This document shows, in pieces, positions 60,790-64,000 of a stretch of DNA of 64,000 nt. This DNA is from Chaetoderma sp. LZ-2023a (Eukaryota > Mollusca > Caudofoveata > Chaetodermatida > Chaetodermatidae). The stretch spans positions 186,126,936 to 186,190,935 of the forward strand of contig CM067369.1 of NCBI GenBank assembly GCA_034401795.1. Direction: 5' to 3'. Numbering within the stretch: position 1 is the first letter of the stretch; each line of letters opens with the position of its first letter. The notes under the pieces are model-generated. The model had not been told where the DNA came from. It saw only the letters and a program-made list of their open reading frames with translations, and ran no database searches. The position numbers and the translations under genes are program-made.

Positions 60790-62400
60790 TTTCCAACTTT
60801 CATACACAGATAACAACATGAACAAGGTAAAGCAGTCCCCACTCGGCTCAACAAAACTGCCCAGTCAGTATACATCAAAGACAGTACAATTATTCCTAAA
60901 CCACCAGCAAGAAATACCTGAAGGTATACAGACCAAAAAAGAAGTAGTTCCAAGCATCTTCATATTATTGATCCTCGCTGGTGACATCAAACAAAATCCT
61001 GGACACATTAGAGGATGTGGAGTATGTAAGAAACTAGTAAAGAAATCAGTCAAAGCAATTCAGTGTGATGACTGTGACAATTGGATACACACACACATTG
61101 CACAGATGTTGACAGCAAAGCATACAAAGTTCTGCAGATATCGGAGGACCAATGGTACTGCCCAAACTGTTCTGCACCATGTGGTCGTTATGCAGATACG
61201 GTAAAAAACTCGGACCCGGCAGTAGAATGCAATTCATGTAGAAAATGGGCTCATACCAAATGCTCACAAATCACTGATGCAGACTACAAGGTAATGCAAA
61301 TGACAAACTGTGCCTGGATGTGTCCAAACTGTGACAACATCAAGCTATCTAATCATTCATCCTTGGAAGACCTTGAAATTGGTAACTGATTTGAAGCGAT
61401 TAGTGAATCACCATGGCCGAAATCTGTTAAGAAGGACATAACAGTAAAAACAAAACAAATCACCATGGTATCAATCAACATAAATAGCATCAGAGGAAAA
61501 CACCCTGAAATATAGTTCTTCTTCTTCTTCTTCTTTTCGATCGCTGGTATCACACTTGGAGAGCCGTTCTCAAGATGAAATCTGTGGTTTTCTGCAGTTC
61601 TTCCACAGGCCCATACAGCTTTTCAAGAATAGAGGTTGACAAAGGCCAGATCTCTTCTCTCAGCAGCTGATATGTACTGCAACATTGAAGTATGTGCTCT
61701 GTGGTCTGTTCTGCTTCTCCACAAGGACAAGCGGGCGATGTCGTAAGGTGGAACCGCCTGTACATGTGTTGGTTTAGTCTGTTGTGTCCAGTTCTGAGAC
61801 GAAAAATGGTCACTTGCTCTGGCCTCGAGAGATGATGGTAGGCATCTTCTGATTGAGGTGTTCTATAGAGGGACTTAATGATAGTCTTCATCTCTGTATG
61901 GGTAACCATGTTTTCTGTCTGATTCTCTTCTGCACCCACCTTTGCCATCTTGTCTGCTTCCTCATTTCCTTGGACTCCACAGTGTGAGGGGATCCACTGC
62001 AGTGCTATCCGAAAGCATTTGATGGTTTGTAGTGCTTCTTCAAGTTGTGGCAGCTTACCTTTGGTGATAGCCTCAAGGACGGAGCGGGCATCAGATAAAA
62101 AGACAATCTGTGCAATAGGGTCTGCTGTTCTGCTGATGGTATTAGCTGCATGAAATATAGTCATATCTATCAACATGCACTCCAAACATTGTAGCCTTTC
62201 AAGAAACCAAAATAGACAAAACAGTAGAATCAGATGAGCTATTTCCATGGGAATTAGGCTATGATATATTCAGAAATGATAGAATAATGGGCGGGGGAGG
62301 GACTATTTTGTTAGTGAAGCAAAATTTAGAATCATCACAAGTTTACGACTTAGAAAATGTTTCAGAATCAGTATTGGCATTGTGTCAATAGTTATCTCCC
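60790..62400 (+). mobile_element. LINE with PHD finger and endonuclease start, interrupted
   Basis: 60960-61390: LAGDIKQNPGHIRGCGVCKK, VKAIQCDDCDNWIHT, then (next frame) DQWYCPNC ... VECNSCRKWAHTKCSQIT ... WMCPNC: two PHD-like Cys/His blocks. 61440-61505: ITMVSININSIRGKHPE, the endonuclease start. After the nested LINE it resumes at 62190 with NIVAFQETKIDKTVESDELF and FRNDRIMGGGGTILLVKQ. Frame shift within the PHD region near 61090. Confidence 0.88.
61517..62150 (-). mobile_element. nested LINE 3' end with RNase H
   Basis: Minus-strand frame: FLSDARSVLEAI, FRIALQWIPSHCGVQGNEEA DKMAKVGAE (RNase H C-terminal signature), FRLRTGHNRLNQHMYRRFHL, CPCGEAEQTTEHILQCC. The 3' tail is (GAA)n next to 61517. 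Flanked by a perfect 11-bp duplication TGAAATATAGT (61506-61516, 62151-62161). 5'-truncated; intact frame, so fairly young. Confidence 0.95.
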
Positions 62401-62559
62401 TTAAGATAAAGCGCTTCATAAATAGACAGCATGAAAGGACTCACGTAATTGTGAGATAATAAATAACCTGAAAATATTGCTATGACATCGTAATCGCAAG
62501 TATGTATTGAATGAATGGGGATTGCACTGTCACGTGATTGCCATGTCACCCTTTCTCGC

Positions 62560-62870
62560 TGCACGCTGATTGGCTACTGCTCAGCTGTTGATTGGCTGGA
62601 GCATCCTCCCTCTGACATCACGAGTAGTATAAAAGGAGCCAAAAATCAAGAATCAAGAGCACTTCAGTGTGGAAGCCGACACGACAGCAAGGTTGCTGGA
62701 CCAGCGCAGTGCTAGACGTGGGCTAACTGGTAACTGACTGTGGTACCTACATTGCAGCAGTGCCCTTTGGAATTCAGATCTCATGCACCAGTGAGCAGCC
62801 TTGAACATCCGCGATTAAGTTTTTATACACCCTCGGACGGCCATCCGAGGGCAAATTAATTAAATGGAAG
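62560..62870 (+). promoter_or_regulatory. TATA promoter-like segment with two CCAAT boxes
   Basis: ATTGG (inverse CCAAT) at 62569 and 62591, then TATAAAAG at 62628-62635, with an expected start near 62660. Downstream is a GC-balanced leader with no clear frame, and a hairpin CCTCGGA-CGGCCA-TCCGAGG near 62833. It could drive a gene in the gap or be a terminal repeat of a retroelement; neither is shown. Confidence 0.5.
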
Positions 62871-62883
62871 ACTTCCCTTTTCG

Positions 62884-63111
62884 GTAGAGCTGGGCGGTAT
62901 TAACATTTACATGATGGTATCAGTACCATGAAAAAATACTGTGGTACCATGGTATACCGTCATCTGAGGTTGAGGCATGCCACGAAATTAGAACAATTTT
63001 TTTCATCTCCTTTTCATTTCCATCTCCAATCAATGGTAAATATAGGTAAAATAAATAAATCGGCTTTCCAATTTAGAGAAGAAAAACATTATGGCTATTG
63101 CGACTGTTTAG
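62884..63111 (+). mobile_element. left end of a hAT-like element (right end in the gap)
   Basis: TAGAGCTGGGCGGTATTA followed by GGTATCAGTACCATG and GGTACCATGGTATACCG, the style of ends seen in hAT MITEs. The other end is not visible. Confidence 0.55.
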
Positions 63112-63611
63112 NNNNNNNNNNNNNNNNNNNNNNNNNNNNNNNNNNNNNNNNNNNNNNNNNNNNNNNNNNNNNNNNNNNNNNNNNNNNNNNNNNNNNNNNN
63201 NNNNNNNNNNNNNNNNNNNNNNNNNNNNNNNNNNNNNNNNNNNNNNNNNNNNNNNNNNNNNNNNNNNNNNNNNNNNNNNNNNNNNNNNNNNNNNNNNNNN
63301 NNNNNNNNNNNNNNNNNNNNNNNNNNNNNNNNNNNNNNNNNNNNNNNNNNNNNNNNNNNNNNNNNNNNNNNNNNNNNNNNNNNNNNNNNNNNNNNNNNNN
63401 NNNNNNNNNNNNNNNNNNNNNNNNNNNNNNNNNNNNNNNNNNNNNNNNNNNNNNNNNNNNNNNNNNNNNNNNNNNNNNNNNNNNNNNNNNNNNNNNNNNN
63501 NNNNNNNNNNNNNNNNNNNNNNNNNNNNNNNNNNNNNNNNNNNNNNNNNNNNNNNNNNNNNNNNNNNNNNNNNNNNNNNNNNNNNNNNNNNNNNNNNNNN
63601 NNNNNNNNNNN
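63112..63611. other. assembly gap (500 N)
   Basis: Exactly 500 N, a conventional unknown-length scaffold gap. Open frames crossing it are artefacts. Confidence 0.99.
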
Positions 63612-63754
63612 GTGACACACCTTCCTTCTTATATTTATATTTACTCCCTTTACACGGGAGGAATATTTTGTTTGACTCCAGGTTTAAATAAATCCAAACT
63701 TTCCTTATAGGGCGTGACCGAATCACCATAAAATTTTCGGGTGTGGTCATCCGC

Positions 63755-63830
63755 ATCATGTGACGTCACCAAAATGTATAAAAGGAGGAGATCTTGCACT
63801 GAAACTTCGTCTTCCCATCAAATTCGACAC
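63755..63830 (+). promoter_or_regulatory. CRE plus TATA promoter-like segment
   Basis: TGACGTCA at 63761-63768 and TATAAAAG at 63777-63784, only 8 bp apart, followed by a GA-rich block and CTTGCACTGAAAC as possible start site. No coding sequence can be read in the 170 bp to the window end. May be the promoter of a gene beyond 64000 or of a repeat. Confidence 0.5.
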
Positions 63831-64000
63831 AAGGGAAGAACAAGCATTAGGCTACTTTTGTGTCGCAGACCAAATTCTGCTGTTTTCTTATTTTTTATTT
63901 ATCACTTCTATTAATATTATTTGGCCAGGAAAAGTATGAATAGGTAGGAAAAATAGATTAGGTTAGGCAGTCCGCACCGCCATCAATATGCGGAAATAAG

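Noticed and set aside
63073-63759. Long frames across 63112-63611
   Set aside because: They run through 500 N and have no sequence content.
1-64000. tRNA, rRNA or snRNA genes
   Set aside because: I looked for tRNA boxes and common snRNA motifs while reading and saw none convincing; a covariance search could still find small ones.
63755-64000. Histone gene promoter
   Set aside because: CRE plus TATA is compatible, but no histone coding sequence or stem-loop is visible before the window ends.

Overview
The window is a piece of an animal nuclear genome with long introns and a very high load of transposable elements. GT-AG introns, Penelope-like retroelements with hammerhead ribozymes, several LINE families, hAT remnants and many foldback MITEs point to a marine invertebrate. 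A lophotrochozoan, perhaps a mollusc, is my best guess from repeat style, but no marker here proves it.

Only one host gene can be read with confidence: the atypical protein kinase RIOK1 (RIO1), on the minus strand. I could place all 16 coding exons between 48186 (ATG) and 7671 (stop). Every junction is GT-AG and in phase, and the exons sum to 1716 nt, or 571 residues plus stop, close to the 568 residues of human RIOK1. The gene covers 40.5 kb, about 96% of it intron. The P-loop-like segment, ATP-binding lysine, catalytic aspartate and metal-binding aspartate are all present, so the gene looks functional.

1-7.4 kb (downstream of RIOK1): tandem-repeat-bodied elements, foldback MITEs, no gene seen. 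7.4-48.2 kb: RIOK1 with introns full of (a) MITE family A (about 380 bp, ends AATGGACCTTTCC), (b) MITE family B (ends GAGGGATC), sharing a central palindrome with A, (c) family C foldbacks of about 240 bp at TTAA sites, (d) elements made of 150-350 bp tandem repeats, (e) a 31-bp minisatellite, (f) two Penelope-like element 3' parts, each with a hammerhead ribozyme motif, and (g) a LINE fragment nested in a MITE. 48.3-53 kb: LINE fragment, fossil hAT-type transposase gene, a hAT MITE with an 8-bp target duplication, and a broken Penelope-like element with reverse transcriptase and GIY-YIG parts. 54.3-59.6 kb: a LINE split by a 3.6-kb DNA transposon that itself carries a foldback. 60-62.4 kb: LINE fragments, one carrying a second RNase-H LINE with a clear 11-bp target duplication. 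62.4-64 kb: two TATA-type promoter-like segments on either side of a 500-N gap.

Nothing here works as an operon or multi-gene system. The main interest is the layered insertion history, the ribozyme-bearing retroelements with an extra zinc-finger frame, and how the palindromic elements sit around RIOK1 exons.
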